A DNA stretch of 64,000 bases, taken from NCBI GenBank assembly GCA_018136815.1, contig CM030936.1, positions 888,831 through 952,830 on the forward strand, given 5' to 3'. This stretch comes from Isochrysis galbana (taxonomy: Eukaryota > Haptophyta > Isochrysidales > Isochrysidaceae). The notes beneath the pieces were generated by a model, which was not told the DNA's origin, made no database searches, and worked only from the letters and a program-made list of their open reading frames with translations. The position numbers were made by a program, and so were the translations under genes. Shown piece after piece: positions 62,793 through 64,000 of the stretch (its first letter is position 1; the number at the start of each line of letters is the position of its first letter).

Positions 62793-62868
62793 CCTACATG
62801 TGAAAAACAGAAAACCTGTTTTTCTGTGAAGACCAAAAACAGTGTTTTTCACCGTTTTTCTGAGTCTG
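62793..62868 (+). mobile_element. truncated family A miniature element
   Basis: Starts CCTACATGTGAAAAACAG, matching the terminal repeat of the 6923 element, and keeps the T-rich interior (AACAGTGTTTTTCACCG). The right end is missing; the LINE tail begins at about 62873. Confidence 0.65.
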
Positions 62869-62872
62869 GGCC

Positions 62873-63600
62873 CTAAAAAAAAACTTCTTAATATTCTCGC
62901 CGCGCGTGCGACTCTGCATCTTAACTATGCAGCCACGCCCGCTGCCTTCGCCCCCCCTCCACCTGCCTTGCGGCCCGTCCCTCGTGCGCTACCTAGGGGC
63001 TGGGTGTGTGGGGTTTCCTGCAGCAGGCGGCGTGTTCCGGTCCCCGTTAGGTTTTTCTCCACTTCCTCCTGTGCCATCGGGCTACCGGTTTAAGCGTTGT
63101 CCGTTTCGAGTTGAGGTGGCGAGTGGGTGTGTCTCATCGGGTCTGAGGGCTGGGGACGAGTAGGAGGGTGAGTCGCGGCGGTGGTCTATGTGCGATTAAG
63201 CGAGTCTACTGGCCATATCGAGCGCTTGTGCTATCGCGGTCAGATTTGTGCCTAGCACTAAGGTGCCTTTGTCGTTGATCGTAAAGATAGGGGCGCAAAG
63301 TTCGCACGGGGACTTAAGCTTCGGTTTTCTCCCTTGGGAGGCTTTACTGGTGCGTGCGGTCGAGGTCCTGTCCGGGGGTTCAAGGCCTCTGGCTAGGGTC
63401 GTGAATCTGGCAAGGGTCCTCTCGATGACCGGCACGTGATGGAAGGTGTAGTTGTCGAACTCTACTCTGTAGAAGTCGCTTATTATATATCGCCATGATA
63501 TAAGGTAGAGGGCTTTGAGGCTGTCCGGCGTCGGTGTACTGGGGTATGCGAATAGCCTATCCTTGATTTTCTGGGCGTGGTGCAGGTGTGTTTCTCCCTC
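62873..63600 (-). mobile_element. 5'-truncated LINE with C-terminal ORF part and T tail
   Basis: On the minus strand: HLHHAQKIKDRLFAYPSTPT, ALYLISWRYIISD and APIFTINDKGTLVLGTNL, with the stop at 63196. Then comes the complete 3' UTR, the hairpin CTGCATAGTTAAGATGCAG and TTAAGAAG plus nine T (plus-strand A run 62874-62882). It is very similar to the 40545 copy in the 3' UTR. The insertion sits just upstream of the cytochrome b561 exon and may lie inside one of its introns. Confidence 0.85.
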
Positions 63601-63681
63601 CTCGCGCCCCCCATCGGCCCTCCCTCCCACCCAAAAAGGGAGGAAACCCCAACAACGCACTCCCCCCCCCCGATCTCTCAG

Positions 63682-64000
63682 GGAAGCGGCCTTGCGGTGG
63701 CCGCCACCGGCGTCGCGCTCGCCGTCGCGTCGGTGCCCCGAGGGCGCCACTTCTCGCACCCACATCACACGCTCGGGATCGTCGCCTTCGCCCTCGCCCT
63801 GCTGCAGCCGCTCAACGCGCTCGTGCGCGGCACGCCCGGCGCCCGCACCACACGCCGCGCCGTGTGGCGGGTCGCGCACAAGGGGACGGGCTACGCCGTG
63901 CTCGGCGTGGGCGTCTACCAGGCCCTCTCGGGGCGCGCCCTCATGCCGAGCCAAGGCGACGCCGTTCTCGTCGCGTACGGGGTGCTCCTGGGCCTCTCCT
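63682..64000 (+). CDS. cytochrome b561-domain membrane protein, partial
   Basis: An exon starting after the acceptor GATCTCTCAG at 63681 and running off the window edge. The frame reads SGLAVAATGVALAVAS, GRHFSHPHHTLGIVAFALAL, LQPLNALVRGTP and AVWRVAHKGTGYAVLGVGVY. The HxxLG...LA.LQPLN..(R) and W...H...GY spacing is that of the b561 core: two histidines to bind heme, in helices 2 and 3, in eukaryotic DOMON/b561-type electron carriers. Such proteins pass electrons from ascorbate or other donors across membranes. The upstream exons, perhaps with a DOMON domain, are not identified; the nearest upstream DNA is a LINE insertion. The minus-strand frame across this exon is a shadow. Confidence 0.8.

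Noticed and set aside
1-64000. tRNA, rRNA, CRISPR or bacterial operon structure
   Set aside because: No conserved tRNA T-arm, rRNA block, regular spacer array or Shine-Dalgarno-spaced gene string was seen on either strand.

Overview
This window reads as nuclear DNA from a GC-rich microalga carrying a complex red plastid. A haptophyte is my best guess and a pelagophyte the main alternative. The reasons are: spliced eukaryotic genes (NBAS, BUD22, GRIP golgin, TPT transporters, cytochrome b561); one protein with a signal peptide followed by a phenylalanine, as in the ASAF-type plastid leaders of such algae; a candidate GC-AG intron; and a heavy load of LINE, SINE and hAT-like DNA. No bacterial operon, rRNA, tRNA or CRISPR array was recognised. 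Species assignment is inference.

Layout. 0-6.7 kb: an NBAS/Sec39 tethering-complex gene on the minus strand, split by one frame slip at a C run. 6.7-15.8 kb: a repeat cluster with two miniature-transposon families (8-bp target duplications), LINE 3' ends, a SINE-like copy, an AT-rich island with unidentified minus-strand ORFs, an F-box-like ORF, a tandem ~600-bp repeat, an ankyrin fragment and a hAT dimerisation-domain relic. 15.9-17.3 kb: an IQ/PDZ protein gene (4 exons). 17.8-19.7 kb: a decayed LINE. 20.3-24.2 kb: a fragment of an MGQYF-type protein, then a 5-exon TPT-family transporter. 25.2-26.7 kb: a four-unit, 204-bp tandem repeat that stays open in frame. 27.1-29.0 kb: a golgin. 31.7-32.8 kb: a DEK-C-domain protein. 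33-37 kb: LINE debris and a large inverted repeat. 38.2-39.0 kb: a plastid-targeted protein. 41.3-42.9 kb: a second TPT transporter. 43.4-45.4 kb: more LINE pieces. 45.6-47.3 kb: BUD22. 47.4-50 kb: transposase-like relics. 51-52.3 kb: a TPR protein. 53.7-55.5 kb: a putative glycosyltransferase. 56.7-57.7 kb: the C-terminal part of a transposase-like gene. 61.3-62.2 kb: a telobox-Myb gene. 63.7 kb to the edge: a partial cytochrome b561 gene.

Host theme. Several genes serve the secretory pathway: NBAS (Golgi-to-ER tethering), the golgin (trans-Golgi), two TPT-type solute transporters and a glycosyltransferase-like enzyme. They lie on both strands with repeats between them, so this is neighbourhood rather than an operon.

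Most interesting signals. (1) LINE copies end on their sense strand in TTAAGAAG followed by a T run, preceded by a small hairpin whose stem shows paired base changes. (2) Two miniature elements can be delimited exactly by 8-bp duplications, one confirmed by an empty site elsewhere in the window. (3) A SINE-like family, also T-tailed, has one copy framed by a perfect 17-bp duplication. (4) About half of the 3' splice sites I could place read AG|GT, nearly always in phase 0, a pattern compatible with introner-like intron gain. (5) The 204-bp in-frame tandem repeat.
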